DNA of 64,000 bases from Ruegeria sp. ANG-S4 (GCF_000814005.1 NZ_JWLK01000004.1:310001-374000); one strand, 5' to 3'. Counted from the first letter of the stretch, positions 8,762-19,477 are shown. Numbers and translations are program-made. The notes: generated by a model not told the origin, from the letters alone.

Positions 8762-9550
8762 ATGCCATTCACCCTTGCCACCTGGAACATCAACTCGGTC
8801 CGTCTGCGCGAACCTATCGTGCTGAAACTGCTGCAGGAAGAAGCGCCGGATGTGTTGTGCCTGCAGGAGTGTAAATCGCCGGTCGATAAAATCCCGACCG
8901 AAGGCTTTGCAGAGTTGGGTTACACCCACATGATTGCACGCGGTCAAAAAGGCTATAACGGCGTCGCGATCCTGTCGCGTATTCCGATGGAAGAGGTGGG
9001 CGACAAAGATTTCGCGGGGCTTGGGCATGCCCGTCACATTGCTGGCCGACTGGAAAACGGTGTCACAATCCATAACTTCTATGTCCCGGCAGGCGGTGAC
9101 GTTCCGGATCGCGAAAAGAATGAAAAGTTCGGCCAAAAACTGGACTATTTGACTGATATGCGTGACTGGTTCCATTCCGAAAAGCCCGAAAAATCAATTC
9201 TGGTTGGCGACTTGAATATCGCCCCGCGCGAGGATGACGTCTGGTCGCACAAACAGCTTCTCAAGGTCGTTTCGCACACACCGATCGAGGTGGAACATCT
9301 GGCCGAGACCCAGGATTCTGGCGGATGGGTGGACATCACCCGGCAGGATATCCCCGAAGGAAACCTTTACAGCTGGTGGTCGTATCGAGCGCGCGATTGG
9401 GATGCAGCCGACAAAGGGCGGCGGCTGGATCATATCTGGGCGACGCCGGATATCTCGAACGCGGGCCACTCCAGCCGGATCCTGCGCGAGGCGCGCGGCT
9501 GGGAAAAACCCAGCGACCACGCCCCGGTTTTTGCCGCTTTCGACCTTTAA
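8762..9550 (+). CDS. xthA: Exodeoxyribonuclease III
   Basis: This 262-residue AP endonuclease and 3'-5' exonuclease of base-excision repair has the endonuclease/exonuclease/phosphatase fold. Key motifs are LATWNINSVR (Asn), CLQECKSP (metal-binding Glu), YNGVAILSR, LVGDLNIAP (Asp-x-Asn), LDHIW and the final KPSDHAPVFA catalytic Asp-His. The length matches the family. It is the first of four same-strand genes (thioredoxin, LON domain, Trm112) in a conserved Rhodobacteraceae order, though the next gene is 76 bp away. Confidence 0.97.
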   Translation: MPFTLATWNINSVRLREPIVLKLLQEEAPDVLCLQECKSPVDKIPTEGFAELGYTHMIARGQKGYNGVAILSRIPMEEVGDKDFAGLGHARHIAGRLENGVTIHNFYVPAGGDVPDREKNEKFGQKLDYLTDMRDWFHSEKPEKSILVGDLNIAPREDDVWSHKQLLKVVSHTPIEVEHLAETQDSGGWVDITRQDIPEGNLYSWWSYRARDWDAADKGRRLDHIWATPDISNAGHSSRILREARGWEKPSDHAPVFAAFDL

Positions 9551-9626
9551 CACAGTAACTCTGCCCTTGGTTTCCGCGTCCGGCGGTTGCATATAAGGCG
9601 CAAATTCGAACCAGAGAGTGATTGCC

Positions 9627-10544
9627 ATGGACCTTCTGAACGGCGCAGACAACACCCCAGCCACCGATCTGATCAAGGATGGCTCTGAGGCTACGTTCAT
9701 GACCGACGTGATCGAAGCGTCGCAGGAAACCCCAGTGATTGTCGATTTCTGGGCACCGTGGTGCGGACCTTGCAAGACACTGGGGCCGATGCTGGAAGAC
9801 GCCGTGACTGCCGCGAAAGGCGCGGTCAAGATGGTCAAGATCAATGTCGATGAGGCGCAGATGATCGCGTCGCAGATGCGCATTCAGTCGATCCCGACGG
9901 TCTATGCCTTTTTCAAAGGTCAGCCGGTGGACGGGTTCCAAGGCGCTGTGCCCGGGTCCGAAATCAAGGCGTTTGTAGACCGCGTGGTCGAAGCGGGCGG
10001 GGGCGAAAGCCCCGGTGGCCAACTGGAAGATGCCGTTCAGGCCGCTGAAGAAATGCTGACCGATGGTGCCGCCGTCGATGCAGCACAGACCTTCGCCGCG
10101 ATTCTGGGCGAAGATCCGAACCATGCGGCGGCCTATGGTGGACTGGTTCGGGCGCATATTGCGCTGGGTGATCTGGATCAGGCCGAAGCCATCCTGAACG
10201 GCGCGCCGGCAGAAATTTCCACCTCGCCCGAGATTGAAGCGGCCCATGCGCAATTGGAGCTGGCCAGACAGGCCGCCGATGCCGGACCCGTTGGGGATTT
10301 GACAGCCGCCGTAGAAGCCGATCCTGACAACCATCAGGCCCGGTTCGATCTTGCGCAGGCTTTGCATGCCAACGGCGACGTCGAAGAGGCGGTCGCGCAA
10401 TTGCTGGAATTGTTCCGGCGCGATCGTGAATGGAACGAGGGTGCAGCAAAGGCGCAACTGTTCACGATCTTCGACGCGCTCAAGCCCAACGACCCGATTG
10501 TTCTGAACGGACGTCGCAAGCTTAGCTCGATGATATTTGCCTAA
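9627..10544 (+). CDS. Thioredoxin-TPR co-chaperone (YbbN/CnoX-like)
   Basis: This 305-residue cytoplasmic protein has a thioredoxin domain at residues 20-125 and an alanine-rich TPR-like C-terminal half (residues 130-305). The redox motif is WCGPC with C46 and C49, so it keeps both cysteines, unlike E. coli YbbN (SxxC). YbbN/CnoX proteins hold oxidised substrates and pass them to GroEL or DnaK. I chose the ATG at 9627 with AGAGAG upstream. A GTG at 9618 is possible. The next gene, a LON-domain protein, follows after 27 bp. Confidence 0.92.
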   Translation: MDLLNGADNTPATDLIKDGSEATFMTDVIEASQETPVIVDFWAPWCGPCKTLGPMLEDAVTAAKGAVKMVKINVDEAQMIASQMRIQSIPTVYAFFKGQPVDGFQGAVPGSEIKAFVDRVVEAGGGESPGGQLEDAVQAAEEMLTDGAAVDAAQTFAAILGEDPNHAAAYGGLVRAHIALGDLDQAEAILNGAPAEISTSPEIEAAHAQLELARQAADAGPVGDLTAAVEADPDNHQARFDLAQALHANGDVEEAVAQLLELFRRDREWNEGAAKAQLFTIFDALKPNDPIVLNGRRKLSSMIFA

Positions 10545-10571
10545 ACTCCGTTCAGGGCTAGACTCGGGTTT

Positions 10572-11213
10572 ATGATGCATCCCGCTGATTTGCCGGAAAC
10601 GGTTTCTGTTTTTCCATTGCCCGGGGCGCTGCTGTTGCCGCGCGCGCGCTTGCCACTGCACATTTTCGAACCGCGTTACCTGCAAATGCTGGATGACGCG
10701 CTCAAGACCAAGGAGCGTCTGATCGGAATGGTGCAGCCCAATACCTGTCAGGGCGACGAAACCAAGCTGCATCAGATCGGCTGCGCCGGACGTGTCACAC
10801 AGTTTTCGGAAACGGAAGATGGTCGTTACTTGATCACATTGACCGGAATATCGCGATTTCGCGTGACCTCCGAGCTTGAGGGGTTCACGCCCTATCGCCG
10901 CTGCGCCGTGTCATGGAATGGGTTTGACCGCGATCTTGGCAAGGCCGAAGTCGATGACGGTTTCAACCGCACCAGATTTCTGACGCTTCTCGAGCGTTTC
11001 TTTGCGTCGCGCCAGTTGTCGACCGATTGGGAAACGATGAAAGACGCTGACGACGAGCTTTTGGTGAACTCCCTGTCGATGCTTCTGGACTTTGACCCCG
11101 AAGAAAAACAGGCCCTGCTCGAAGCGCCCTGCTTGCGCACGCGTCGCGAGACATTGGTTACATTGATCGAATTTGCCATGCGTGGCGGCTCGAACGAGGA
11201 AAAACTGCAATGA
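10572..11213 (+). CDS. LON substrate-binding domain protein
   Basis: This 213-residue protein consists only of the Lon N-terminal substrate-binding (PUA-like) domain, without the AAA or protease parts. The start is typical: [26 protein letters not shown] (key words [10 protein letters not shown]), then GMVQP and [17 protein letters not shown]. Stand-alone proteins of this kind are widespread and of unclear role, possibly protein quality control. The thioredoxin co-chaperone upstream and the Trm112 gene, which overlaps by 4 bp (ATGA), suggest one operon. Confidence 0.92.
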   Translation: MMHPADLPETVSVFPLPGALLLPRARLPLHIFEPRYLQMLDDALKTKERLIGMVQPNTCQGDETKLHQIGCAGRVTQFSETEDGRYLITLTGISRFRVTSELEGFTPYRRCAVSWNGFDRDLGKAEVDDGFNRTRFLTLLERFFASRQLSTDWETMKDADDELLVNSLSMLLDFDPEEKQALLEAPCLRTRRETLVTLIEFAMRGGSNEEKLQ

Positions 11214-11395
11214 GCGAACCGGAACACGCCTTTGACCGGCATATGCTTGAGGCGTTGATCTGCCCCAAGACACAAACGACGCTGCACTATGATGCTGACC
11301 GGCAAGAGCTGGTATCCAAAGCTGCGGGCCTTGCCTTTCCGATCCGCAATGGCATTCCCGTTATGCTGGTCGATGAAGCACGCGAATTGGATTAG
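11210..11395 (+). CDS. Trm112 family protein
   Basis: This 61-residue Trm112/UPF0434 protein has the family ending [18 protein letters not shown]. The N-terminal part, [14 protein letters not shown], keeps only one of the cysteines expected of a zinc ribbon, as in many bacterial members. Eukaryotic and archaeal Trm112 stabilise methyltransferases acting on translation factors and RNAs, while the bacterial role is unproven. Its start overlaps the LON-domain stop (ATGA), and its last 4 bp overlap the convergent hydroxylase gene. Confidence 0.92.
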   Translation: MSEPEHAFDRHMLEALICPKTQTTLHYDADRQELVSKAAGLAFPIRNGIPVMLVDEARELD

Positions 11396-12654
11396 ATCGC
11401 GCGACCCTGCAGCAGCCGCGGCAGATCACCGGTCAACCCGGCCGCTTCGCGCACGAACCCGCGACGCAACGCTGGCAGCGATCCGACGAGTCCCATTCCA
11501 ATGTCCCGCCCAATCCGTAGAAGCGGATTGTCGTTGGAAAACAGCTTGTTGAACACGTCCGTGGCCAACGCCAACGATGCGGTGTCGAACCGACGCCATT
11601 CCTGATAACGCTCCAGCACCAAGGTCGAACCTGGGTCTTCGCCCCGACGCACGGCAAGCGTCAGCACCTCGGCCAGCGCGCCGACATCCCGCAGACCTGC
11701 GTTTAGTCCCTGACCCGCAATCGGATGCAGGCCGTGTGCGGCATCTCCGACCAGGGCCAGCCGATCAGCGATAAACGAATTGGCGATGGTCAGGTTCAGG
11801 GGATAAGCAAAACGCTCTCCGGCAAGCTCAATTTCGCCAAGAAAATCACCAAAGCGCGGGCGCAGCACCTGCAGGTAGTCGGGTTTTGGCAGGGCATTTA
11901 TGTTTCGGGCGGTCTCGGCGCGTTCACTCCAGACAATCGAGCTGCGGTTGCCGGTCAGTGGCAAGATCGCCAGCGGGCCGGGCGGCATGAAGAACTGGTG
12001 CGCGGTTCCATTGTGTGGCAATTCATGCTCGATCGCACAGACCAAGGCCGTTTGCCCGTAATCCCAGCCCGTGCGAGTGATGCCGGCGCGTGCGGCTGTT
12101 CCGCTGTTGCGACCATCGCAACCAATCACCAACCCGCCTTGAACTTTGGTTCCGTCATCCAATGTCAGCGAAACGCCGTTCGCGACGGGGTCCTGCGCGG
12201 TGACAGATTTGCCGTCGATCCGAGTAATCCCCTGTTGGTCCGACATGGCGTCCAAAAAGGCGCGGCGCAGGTGGCGGTCTTCTACCATATAGCCCATCGG
12301 GCCTTCTTCGATCTCGGCATGATCGAAGTGCATGAAAAAGGGCGACGGCCCGGCACCTGCATGGCCGTCGGTCACCTTGATCTCCAGCATGGGCTGCGCA
12401 TGTTCAGCGACCCGGTCCCAAACGGCGATTGCATCCAACAAACGTTTTGAAGCCAACGCCAGCGCATAGGCGCGTCCGTCAAAGGCGGCATTTTTGCGGA
12501 TTTTCTCGGCCAGCGCGTCGATCACCGTGACCGAATGACCGGTTTGCGCCAGGGCCAGCGCCAGTGCGGGGCCATTCAAGCCGCCGCCAACGATCAGAAT
12601 CTCGGAACCTGTTGTCATGCCCTGCAATATGCCCGCCGTTTCGGGATTGTCCAT
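11392..12654 (-). CDS. UbiH/UbiF/COQ6 family FAD-dependent hydroxylase
   Basis: This is a 420-residue flavoprotein monooxygenase of the ubiquinone-biosynthesis family. The Rossmann motif is [19 protein letters not shown]. The second motif is [11 protein letters not shown], and the FAD-ribityl motif is [25 protein letters not shown]. Which ring position it hydroxylates cannot be read from sequence. I chose the ATG at 12654 because AGGA lies six bases upstream. An ATG at 12618 ([10 protein letters not shown]) would start closer to the Rossmann motif but has a poorer ribosome site. It is divergent from the amidase gene and converges on Trm112. Confidence 0.9.
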   Translation of the reverse strand: MDNPETAGILQGMTTGSEILIVGGGLNGPALALALAQTGHSVTVIDALAEKIRKNAAFDGRAYALALASKRLLDAIAVWDRVAEHAQPMLEIKVTDGHAGAGPSPFFMHFDHAEIEEGPMGYMVEDRHLRRAFLDAMSDQQGITRIDGKSVTAQDPVANGVSLTLDDGTKVQGGLVIGCDGRNSGTAARAGITRTGWDYGQTALVCAIEHELPHNGTAHQFFMPPGPLAILPLTGNRSSIVWSERAETARNINALPKPDYLQVLRPRFGDFLGEIELAGERFAYPLNLTIANSFIADRLALVGDAAHGLHPIAGQGLNAGLRDVGALAEVLTLAVRRGEDPGSTLVLERYQEWRRFDTASLALATDVFNKLFSNDNPLLRIGRDIGMGLVGSLPALRRGFVREAAGLTGDLPRLLQGRAI

Positions 12655-12708
12655 GTGCGGTCCTGTCGCTACCGTCGCGCTCACCACGCCAAAGTCAGGA
12701 GGGTGAGG

Positions 12709-14037
12709 ATGCAGGACTGGTTGACCATGACCGCGTGTGATCTGGGCCGCGGAATCGGCATGGGCCAGATCGACCCGGTTGAGCTGACCGAGACCTTTCT
12801 GAGCGCCATTGATGCCCATCCGCATCGCGACGCGATTTTCGCGCGCGTCACCCATGACCGTGCGCGAGCCGAAGCGCAGGCGGCGCAGGGCCGCGTCAAA
12901 TCCGGTTTGCGGCGGTCTTTGCTGGATGGCGTGCCCATCAGTTGGAAAGACCTGTTCGACACGGCGGGGATTGGTACCGAGGCAGGCTCTGCCCTTTTGA
13001 AAGACCGCGTCCCCGACGCTGACGCGTTGGTTCTGCGCAATGCAACGGCAATGGGAACGGTCTGCCTGGGCAAGACACATATGAGCGAACTTGCTTTCTC
13101 GGGCCTTGGTTTGAACCCAACAACCGCGACGCCGCCGTGTATTCATGACGAAACGGCCATACCGGGCGGATCGTCATCCGGTGCCGCTGCCTCTGTCGCG
13201 TGGGGGCTGTCGGCGTGTGGTATTGGGTCTGACACCGGCGGGTCGGTGCGTATTCCTGCGGCTTGGAACGATCTGGTCGGTCTCAAAACAACGTCCGGTC
13301 GGCTAAGTCTTGAAGGCGTCGTGCCCTTGTGTCTGCGGTTCGACACGGTCGGTCCTTTGGCCAAGTCGGTGGAAGACGCGGCGCATATGCTGGCCGTTCT
13401 CGAAGGCGGCACCCCAGCCGATTTGCGCGGCGCGTCGTTGCAGGGATGTCGCTTTGCCGATCTGCAAAACGTCGCCAAGGACGATCTTCGCGCGGAACCG
13501 GGCAAAGCCTACGCGGAAGCTTTGGAGAAACTGAAGGACGCCGGGGCCGAAATCATCCCGCTGGAGGTGCCGGAACTGACCGAAGCGATGGGCCTGTCTG
13601 GTGTCCTTTACACCACCGAAGCCTATGGCCTGTGGCGCGACGTGATCGAGGCCAACCCCGAGGCCATGTATCCCGAGATTCTTGAGCGGTTTCGGGCCGG
13701 AAAAGCTTTTTCAGGACCGGATTACGTCGCGGCGTGGTCAAAGCTCAAGGCGTGCCGCAGCGTTTGGGACGCGGCAACGGCAGAGTTCGACGCTGTTCTC
13801 GCGCCTACGGCACCCATCCTGCCGCCCAATCTGGATCGGTTGATGAACGACCATGACTACTACGTCACCGAGAACCTGCTTGCCCTGCGCAACACGCGGA
13901 TCGGCAATCTGATGGGTCTTGCGGCGCTGACGCTGCCCACCGGAACCCCAAGCTGCGGGCTCATGATGATGGGCTATCCGGGGTCCGAAGAGGCCCTGTT
14001 GCGGCTGGGTTCAGCGGCGGAATCCGCATTGGCCTGA
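12709..14037 (+). CDS. Amidase signature family hydrolase
   Basis: This 442-residue enzyme of the amidase signature family hydrolyses a carboxamide of unknown identity. The Ser-cisSer-Lys triad is complete: K80 in SWKDL, S155 in PGGSSSGAA and S179 in GSDTGGSVRIPA, with the 24-residue Ser-Ser spacing seen in the family. It lacks GatA-specific context (no gatB or gatC nearby), so a role in tRNA amidation is unlikely. The ATG at 12709 has CAGGAGGGTGAGG upstream. It is followed by a hairpin and then the aminotransferase gene. Confidence 0.93.
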   Translation: MQDWLTMTACDLGRGIGMGQIDPVELTETFLSAIDAHPHRDAIFARVTHDRARAEAQAAQGRVKSGLRRSLLDGVPISWKDLFDTAGIGTEAGSALLKDRVPDADALVLRNATAMGTVCLGKTHMSELAFSGLGLNPTTATPPCIHDETAIPGGSSSGAAASVAWGLSACGIGSDTGGSVRIPAAWNDLVGLKTTSGRLSLEGVVPLCLRFDTVGPLAKSVEDAAHMLAVLEGGTPADLRGASLQGCRFADLQNVAKDDLRAEPGKAYAEALEKLKDAGAEIIPLEVPELTEAMGLSGVLYTTEAYGLWRDVIEANPEAMYPEILERFRAGKAFSGPDYVAAWSKLKACRSVWDAATAEFDAVLAPTAPILPPNLDRLMNDHDYYVTENLLALRNTRIGNLMGLAALTLPTGTPSCGLMMMGYPGSEEALLRLGSAAESALA

Positions 14038-14058
14038 ATGCCACAATCCCCTGATTCG

Positions 14059-14086
14059 GCACCTCTTTGTCTGGACGAAGAGGTGC
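14059..14086. terminator. Hairpin after the amidase gene
   Basis: GCACCTCTT and AAGAGGTGC form a perfect 9-bp stem around a 10-base loop, 22 bases after the amidase stop. No T-run follows, so it may be a pause, processing or weak terminator site. Confidence 0.45.
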
Positions 14087-14146
14087 GCGATCTGTAATCT
14101 GCCAGATAAACGGGGCGAGAACGATCCCGGTATTGAGGCAGTTGTT

Positions 14147-15328
14147 ATGAATTTTCCCGAGCGGTTTTCGGACCTACCGGCATATGCATTCCCGCGTCTT
14201 CGCGCCCTGTTGGATCACCATCAGCCGGGCGGCGAGGTTGTTCACATGACCATCGGTGCGCCAACCCATGATTTTCCGGCATGGGTCACGGATGTGGTCA
14301 TGGAGAATGCTGCCGGATTTCAGGGATATCCCCCGAACGAAGGCTCGGTCGAATTGCGCACGGCCATCACCGACTGGATCGGGCGTCGTTACGGTGTGAA
14401 GATGGACCCGGACGCCAACGTGATGGCGCTGAATGGGACACGCGAGGGGTTGTACAACGCCGCAATGACGCTGTGCCCCGAACAAAAGAATGGCGCACAG
14501 CCGATCGTCCTGTGCCCGAATCCCTTCTATCAGGTTTACATGGTTGCTTCGATCTCGGTCGGGGCGCAGCCGTATTTTGTGCCAGCGACTGCGGCGACCG
14601 GTCATTTGCCGGACTACGCAGGCCTGCCAGAGGATGTGCTGAATCGCACCGCCGTCGCGTATATCTGTTCCCCAGCCAACCCGCAGGGTGCGGTTGCATC
14701 GCGTGACTACTGGGCGGATCTGATCCGACTGGCCGAGAAATACGACTTCCGAATTTTCGCGGATGAGTGCTATTCCGAGATTTATCGCGACAGGGCACCC
14801 GTCGGGGCGTTGACCGTCGCGCAAGAGCTTGGCGCCGATCCCGAACGGGTGACCTTGTTCAATTCGCTGTCGAAACGGTCCAATCTGGCCGGTCTGCGGT
14901 CCGGTCTGATTGCTGGCGGACCTCAGACCATCAACCACGTCAAAAAGCTGCGCACCTATGCGGGCGCGCCTTTGCCGCTGCCGTTGCAGGCAGCCGCGGC
15001 CAAAGTTTGGGCGGATGAGGTTCATGTCCGCGAAAACCGCGCACTTTATCAAGAAAAATACGCCATCGCGGATCAGGTCTTTGCCGGTAGCCAAGGCTAT
15101 ATGTCGCCCGAAGCCGGGTTTTTCCTGTGGCTGCCGGTCGAAAATGGCGAAGAAACAGCATTGAAAGTCTGGAAGGAAACCGGGGTACGGGTCTTGCCGG
15201 GCGAATATCTTTCACAAGGGGATCCGGGGCAAAACCCGGGCGAAAACTTTATCCGGGTCGCGCTGGTGGCCCCAAAAACCGAAGTGCAGCGCGGGCTGGT
15301 TACGCTCCGCGACTGCATCTATTCGTGA
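14147..15328 (+). CDS. Class I/II aminotransferase (DapC-like)
   Basis: This 393-residue fold-type I PLP aminotransferase has [14 protein letters not shown] at the N-terminus, the cofactor-contacting [21 protein letters not shown] and the Schiff-base lysine in [14 protein letters not shown]. It resembles the DapC-type N-succinyl-LL-diaminopimelate aminotransferases of this family, which feed lysine and peptidoglycan synthesis. Substrate assignment is by resemblance only. The ftsK start lies 14 bases after its stop, so the two genes are very likely cotranscribed. Confidence 0.88.
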   Translation: MNFPERFSDLPAYAFPRLRALLDHHQPGGEVVHMTIGAPTHDFPAWVTDVVMENAAGFQGYPPNEGSVELRTAITDWIGRRYGVKMDPDANVMALNGTREGLYNAAMTLCPEQKNGAQPIVLCPNPFYQVYMVASISVGAQPYFVPATAATGHLPDYAGLPEDVLNRTAVAYICSPANPQGAVASRDYWADLIRLAEKYDFRIFADECYSEIYRDRAPVGALTVAQELGADPERVTLFNSLSKRSNLAGLRSGLIAGGPQTINHVKKLRTYAGAPLPLPLQAAAAKVWADEVHVRENRALYQEKYAIADQVFAGSQGYMSPEAGFFLWLPVENGEETALKVWKETGVRVLPGEYLSQGDPGQNPGENFIRVALVAPKTEVQRGLVTLRDCIYS

Positions 15329-15342
15329 GGTACGAGGGCAAA

Positions 15343-18246
15343 ATGGCATCATTGAACGTGCGCAACCGCGATCCATTACTGGACAGCACAACGCAGGCGG
15401 CCATCGAACGGCGCAGCAAGGAACTGATTGGGATCGCCCTGATTCTGTTGGGTCTGGCTGCTGCGGCGATGATCTGGTCCTACACGCCGGACGATCCGAA
15501 CTGGATGGTCTCGACCGACGCACCGGTGCAGAACTGGATGGGCCGTATCGGGGCATCAATCGCAGCACCGCTGTTCATGATCGTCGGATGGGGCAGTTGG
15601 GGTGTTGCTCTTGTGTTGATCGGTTGGGGTGTGCGGTTCACCGGGCATTTCTCGGAAGAACGCGCCATCGCCCGCCTTATCTTTGCACCGATCTGGATCG
15701 CTGTGGTTTCGGTCTATGCCGCAACGCTTGTGCCTGGAGAAGCATGGCGCGCGACGCACAGCTATGGGTTGGGCGGTCTGTTTGGCGATACCGTCATGGG
15801 CGCGTTTCTGACGCTTCTGCCGATCTCGTCGCATTTCATGGTCAAGATGATGTCGCTGACCATGGCACTTGGCATGCTGGCGCTCGGGGTCTTTGTGCTG
15901 GGCTTTACCAAGACCGATGTGAAACGCGGGTTCCGCGCCTTCCTGCTGGGCCTGGTAATGGCGTACGATTTGCTGATGAACCTGCTTGGCCGTAGTGCCA
16001 CGGCGACGGCACAAGCCGCGCGGGACCGACATGCGCAATGGGCGGAACGAAAAGCCGAACGCTCGGTCCCTGTGCAGGCCGGGTTTGACGACGATCTGGC
16101 CTACGCCGACCCAATCTTTGAAGAGCCAATGGTCGAAGCGCCCGAACCTGCGCCAAAGCCGGGGTTGCTTGCACGCATGCCGTCGCTGATCCGTCGGCCA
16201 GAACCGATGCCTGAACCCGAACTGGTGATGCAGGAGCCTGTGCAGGGTTACGACGAAATGCCGGGCGAGGATCGCATTCGTTCGAAAATTTCGGCAGCCG
16301 TTCGAAACCGCAAGGTTGCGGCGGGTGAAGGGGCCCCCGAGCACGATCCGAACCGGCCCCTGACCAAAGGCCGGGGAAGAGGACCGGACCCGTTGATCCT
16401 GAGCGAGCGCCAGAATAGCGAACTGCCGCCGGAACCGCCGATGACGTCGATGGGTTTGCCGCCCGAACCGATGCTTACGTCCAATCCAGAGCCCGCGTGG
16501 GATGAGCCGGACCACCAGGACTATGATCCCGAAACGGATTTTGAAGACGACGCTGTGTTTGAGGATTCGGCTGTTCCTGAGCCCGCGCCGCACGCGCGCC
16601 CTGCGATGAAAATACCGGTTGCAGAACCGCGTAAGCCCGTCGTTGCGCAGCCCGTGCGTCGGACACCGCCGCCGTCGCGTCGCGCGCAAGCCGAAGCACA
16701 GCCGACTTTGTCCTTCGAAGAAAAGCACTCCGACTTTGAATTGCCGCCGCTGGGTCTGCTGGCAAATCCCGCAAACATTCAGCGTCATCATCTGAGCGAT
16801 GAGGCTTTGGAAGAAAACGCGCGGATGCTGGAAAACGTGCTGGATGATTATGGCGTCAAGGGCGAGATCGTCAGCGTCCGCCCGGGCCCGGTGGTCACCA
16901 TGTATGAACTGGAACCCGCGCCGGGATTGAAAGCGAGCCGTGTGATCGGTCTGGCGGATGACATAGCACGGTCGATGTCGGCGCTGTCGGCACGCGTATC
17001 GACCCTGCCGGGGCGGTCAGTCATCGGGATCGAACTGCCCAACGAAAATCGTGAGATGGTGGTGCTGCGTGAAATCCTCGCCAGCCGTGATTTTGGTGAT
17101 GGCAACCACGCGCTGCCGCTGGCCTTGGGCAAGGATATCGGCGGTGAATCCGTTGTGGCAAACCTTGCCAAGATGCCTCACTTGCTGATCGCGGGGACGA
17201 CGGGTTCGGGTAAATCGGTTGCGATCAACACGATGATCCTGTCGCTGCTTTACAAGCTGACGCCGGATGAATGTCGTTTGATCATGATCGACCCCAAGAT
17301 GCTGGAACTATCGGTCTATGACGGTATCCCTCATCTGCTTTCACCCGTTGTGACCGACCCGAAAAAGGCGGTTGTCGCCCTGAAATGGGTCGTGGGCGAG
17401 ATGGAGGACCGCTATCGCAAGATGTCCAAAATGGGTGTGCGCAACATCGCGGGCTACAATGGTCGCGTAAAGGATGCGCTGGCCAAGGGAGAGTTGTTCA
17501 GCCGCACGGTCCAGACCGGGTTTGACGATGAGACCGGCGAACCGATGTTCGAGACCGAGGAATTCGCGCCCGAAGCGATGCCCTACATCGTCGTCATCGT
17601 CGACGAGATGGCCGACCTGATGATGGTTGCGGGCAAAGAGATCGAAGCCTGCATCCAGCGTCTGGCGCAGATGGCGCGGGCCTCGGGTATTCACCTGATC
17701 ATGGCGACGCAGCGGCCTTCGGTCGATGTGATCACCGGGACGATCAAGGCGAACTTCCCCACCCGGATTTCGTTCCAGGTAACCTCGAAAGTCGACAGTC
17801 GCACCATTCTGGGCGAGATGGGCGCCGAACAACTGCTGGGGCAGGGCGACATGCTCTATATGGCGGGCGGGGCCAAGATCACCCGGTGCCATGGTCCGTT
17901 CGTCGCGGACGAAGAGGTCGAGGAAATCGTCAACCACCTGAAACAGTTCGGCCCGCCGGATTATATGAGTGGTGTCGTCGATGGTCCAGCTGAAGAGAAA
18001 GCTGACAATATCGACGCCGTTCTGGGCCTCAACACCGGGGGCAACACCAACGGAGAGGATGCGCTGTACGATCAGGCGGTGGCGATTGTGATCAAGGATC
18101 GCAAATGTTCAACCTCGTACATTCAGCGGAAACTCGCCATCGGCTACAACAAGGCCGCGCGTCTGGTCGAGCAGATGGAGGACGAAGGCGTTGTTTCCGG
18201 GGCCAATCACGTTGGGAAACGCGAAATCCTCGTCCCCGAGCAATAG
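15343..18246 (+). CDS. ftsK: DNA translocase FtsK
   Basis: This 967-residue membrane-anchored motor pumps DNA through the division septum and helps resolve chromosome dimers. The N-terminal 200 residues contain about four or five membrane segments. A Pro/Glu/Arg-rich linker (about 230-460) follows, then the alpha/beta motor domain with Walker [12 protein letters not shown] near residue 617 and Walker [13 protein letters not shown] near 749. The C-terminal winged-helix gamma domain, which reads KOPS, ends [10 protein letters not shown]. The ATG at 15343 follows GAGGGC. lolA follows after 39 bp. Confidence 0.98.
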   Translation: MASLNVRNRDPLLDSTTQAAIERRSKELIGIALILLGLAAAAMIWSYTPDDPNWMVSTDAPVQNWMGRIGASIAAPLFMIVGWGSWGVALVLIGWGVRFTGHFSEERAIARLIFAPIWIAVVSVYAATLVPGEAWRATHSYGLGGLFGDTVMGAFLTLLPISSHFMVKMMSLTMALGMLALGVFVLGFTKTDVKRGFRAFLLGLVMAYDLLMNLLGRSATATAQAARDRHAQWAERKAERSVPVQAGFDDDLAYADPIFEEPMVEAPEPAPKPGLLARMPSLIRRPEPMPEPELVMQEPVQGYDEMPGEDRIRSKISAAVRNRKVAAGEGAPEHDPNRPLTKGRGRGPDPLILSERQNSELPPEPPMTSMGLPPEPMLTSNPEPAWDEPDHQDYDPETDFEDDAVFEDSAVPEPAPHARPAMKIPVAEPRKPVVAQPVRRTPPPSRRAQAEAQPTLSFEEKHSDFELPPLGLLANPANIQRHHLSDEALEENARMLENVLDDYGVKGEIVSVRPGPVVTMYELEPAPGLKASRVIGLADDIARSMSALSARVSTLPGRSVIGIELPNENREMVVLREILASRDFGDGNHALPLALGKDIGGESVVANLAKMPHLLIAGTTGSGKSVAINTMILSLLYKLTPDECRLIMIDPKMLELSVYDGIPHLLSPVVTDPKKAVVALKWVVGEMEDRYRKMSKMGVRNIAGYNGRVKDALAKGELFSRTVQTGFDDETGEPMFETEEFAPEAMPYIVVIVDEMADLMMVAGKEIEACIQRLAQMARASGIHLIMATQRPSVDVITGTIKANFPTRISFQVTSKVDSRTILGEMGAEQLLGQGDMLYMAGGAKITRCHGPFVADEEVEEIVNHLKQFGPPDYMSGVVDGPAEEKADNIDAVLGLNTGGNTNGEDALYDQAVAIVIKDRKCSTSYIQRKLAIGYNKAARLVEQMEDEGVVSGANHVGKREILVPEQ

Positions 18247-18285
18247 GATATTTAATAACAAGGGCGGAACGCCTATCTGGAGCCT

Positions 18286-18882
18286 ATGAAACAGATTGCT
18301 TTTGCCCTTGCTCTGACACTGGCCGCGCCCGCTGCGTGGGCGGCGGACAAACTGCCGTTGTCTCAGATATCCAACTATCTGAACGGATTGAAAACCGTTC
18401 AGACAACGTTCACCCAAGTGAACGACGATGGTTCGCTCAGCACCGGCAGGCTTTGGCTTGAGCGCCCGGGAAAGATGCGGTTCGAATACGATCCGCCCAA
18501 CGACGCGGTTGTTCTGGCACGGTCGGGATCGGTTCTGATCTATGACGCAAAGTCCAATCAGCCGCCCGAACAATACCCGTTACGGCGCACCCCGTTGTCA
18601 CTTGTATTGGCGCGGAACGTGAACCTCAGCCAAGCCAATATGGTGGTTGGGCATGATTTCGACGGCACTGCAACAGTCGTGACGGCGCAGGATCCCAAGA
18701 ACCCCGAAAGTGGCCGCATTGAGCTGATGTTCACGGACAACCCGATCGAGTTGCGTAAATGGGTCATCCACGACAATGCGGGGACCCAGACAACGGTTTT
18801 GCTCGGGCCGCTTTCCGAAGGCGGCCGACTGGATCAAAGCCTGTTTTCAGATAGCAAGAAACGCGGGTCATCTGACCGCTGA
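18286..18882 (+). CDS. lolA: Outer-membrane lipoprotein carrier LolA
   Basis: This 198-residue periplasmic chaperone ferries lipoproteins from LolCDE to the outer membrane. The signal peptide MKQIAFALALTLAAPAAWA is clear. Family features follow: ISNYLNGLKTVQTTFTQ, LWLERPGKMRFEYDPP and the conserved NPIELRKWVIHDNAG. Its position right after ftsK is conserved in alphaproteobacteria. The last codons and stop form one arm of an 11-bp hairpin. Confidence 0.95.
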   Translation: MKQIAFALALTLAAPAAWAADKLPLSQISNYLNGLKTVQTTFTQVNDDGSLSTGRLWLERPGKMRFEYDPPNDAVVLARSGSVLIYDAKSNQPPEQYPLRRTPLSLVLARNVNLSQANMVVGHDFDGTATVVTAQDPKNPESGRIELMFTDNPIELRKWVIHDNAGTQTTVLLGPLSEGGRLDQSLFSDSKKRGSSDR

Positions 18883-18890
18883 CCCGCGTT
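18860..18890. terminator. Long hairpin at the lolA 3' end (bidirectional terminator candidate)
   Basis: AACGCGGGTCA and TGACCCGCGTT form a perfect 11-bp stem with a 9-base loop. The second arm begins with the lolA TGA stop, and the structure ends 5 bases before the convergent transglycosylase stop. It therefore sits between two converging genes, though no T-run follows. Confidence 0.6.
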
Positions 18891-18895
18891 AAGCC

Positions 18896-19477
18896 TCAGT
18901 AACGGCATCCCGCCAGTTGCGTCTGATACATCTGAGCACGAGCGTCCACGTCGCCGGCAACATTCAGCAACCATGACTTTCTGTTGTAGCTGCCCCTGGC
19001 ATACCCAGTGTGCCCTTCGTGATAGGCCAGATACTGGTTGCGCGTGTCCGTGGGATGGATGCCGTTACGCTCGTAGCTTTTGTTCATGTACCAGCCGATA
19101 AAGTCCGACGCGTCGCGAATGCGATCCCGCTTGGCGCGGCGCTTGCCGGTTTCGCGCTGGTATTCCTTCCATGTTCCGTCCAGAGCCTGGCTGTAGCCAT
19201 AGGCACTGCTTTGCCGCCCCATCGGGATAACGCCCAGAACATATCTGTGCGGCGTGCGCGCATCGTGCTTGTATCGGCTTTCCTGATAGATCGTCGCCAT
19301 CTGAACGTGGACAGGGACACCCCATTTCCGCTCGGTTCTTTGGAAGGCCTTGATGTAGTCAGGCTTTTCGCGCGCAATACTGCACGCGTCATTCAGTCTG
19401 CTGGGCGGTTGTTTCGAACCGCCCCCACAGGATGCCAAAAGCAGCACCCCGAAGAGAACGAAAAGAAATCTGCTCAT
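18896..19477 (-). CDS. Transglycosylase SLT-domain lipoprotein
   Basis: This 193-residue lipoprotein has the signal MSRFLFVLFGVLLLASCGGG (lipobox LASC). The lytic transglycosylase core has the catalytic glutamate in ATIYQESRYKHDARTP, then SAYGYSQALDGTWKEYQ and YLAYHEGHTGYARGSY. It cleaves peptidoglycan glycan strands, probably from the outer membrane. It is short compared with Slt or MltE and belongs to the single-domain branch. It converges on lolA with 13 bp between stops. Confidence 0.9.
   Translation of the reverse strand: MSRFLFVLFGVLLLASCGGGSKQPPSRLNDACSIAREKPDYIKAFQRTERKWGVPVHVQMATIYQESRYKHDARTPHRYVLGVIPMGRQSSAYGYSQALDGTWKEYQRETGKRRAKRDRIRDASDFIGWYMNKSYERNGIHPTDTRNQYLAYHEGHTGYARGSYNRKSWLLNVAGDVDARAQMYQTQLAGCRY

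Noticed and set aside
9336-10772. A 478-codon open frame antisense to the thioredoxin-TPR gene
   Set aside because: The translation is low-complexity (rich in Arg, Gly, His) without recognisable motifs, and it covers two clear genes on the other strand.
12709-14037. GatA subunit of the tRNA amidotransferase
   Set aside because: gatB and gatC are not nearby and the sequence outside the signature is unlike GatA. A general amidase is safer.
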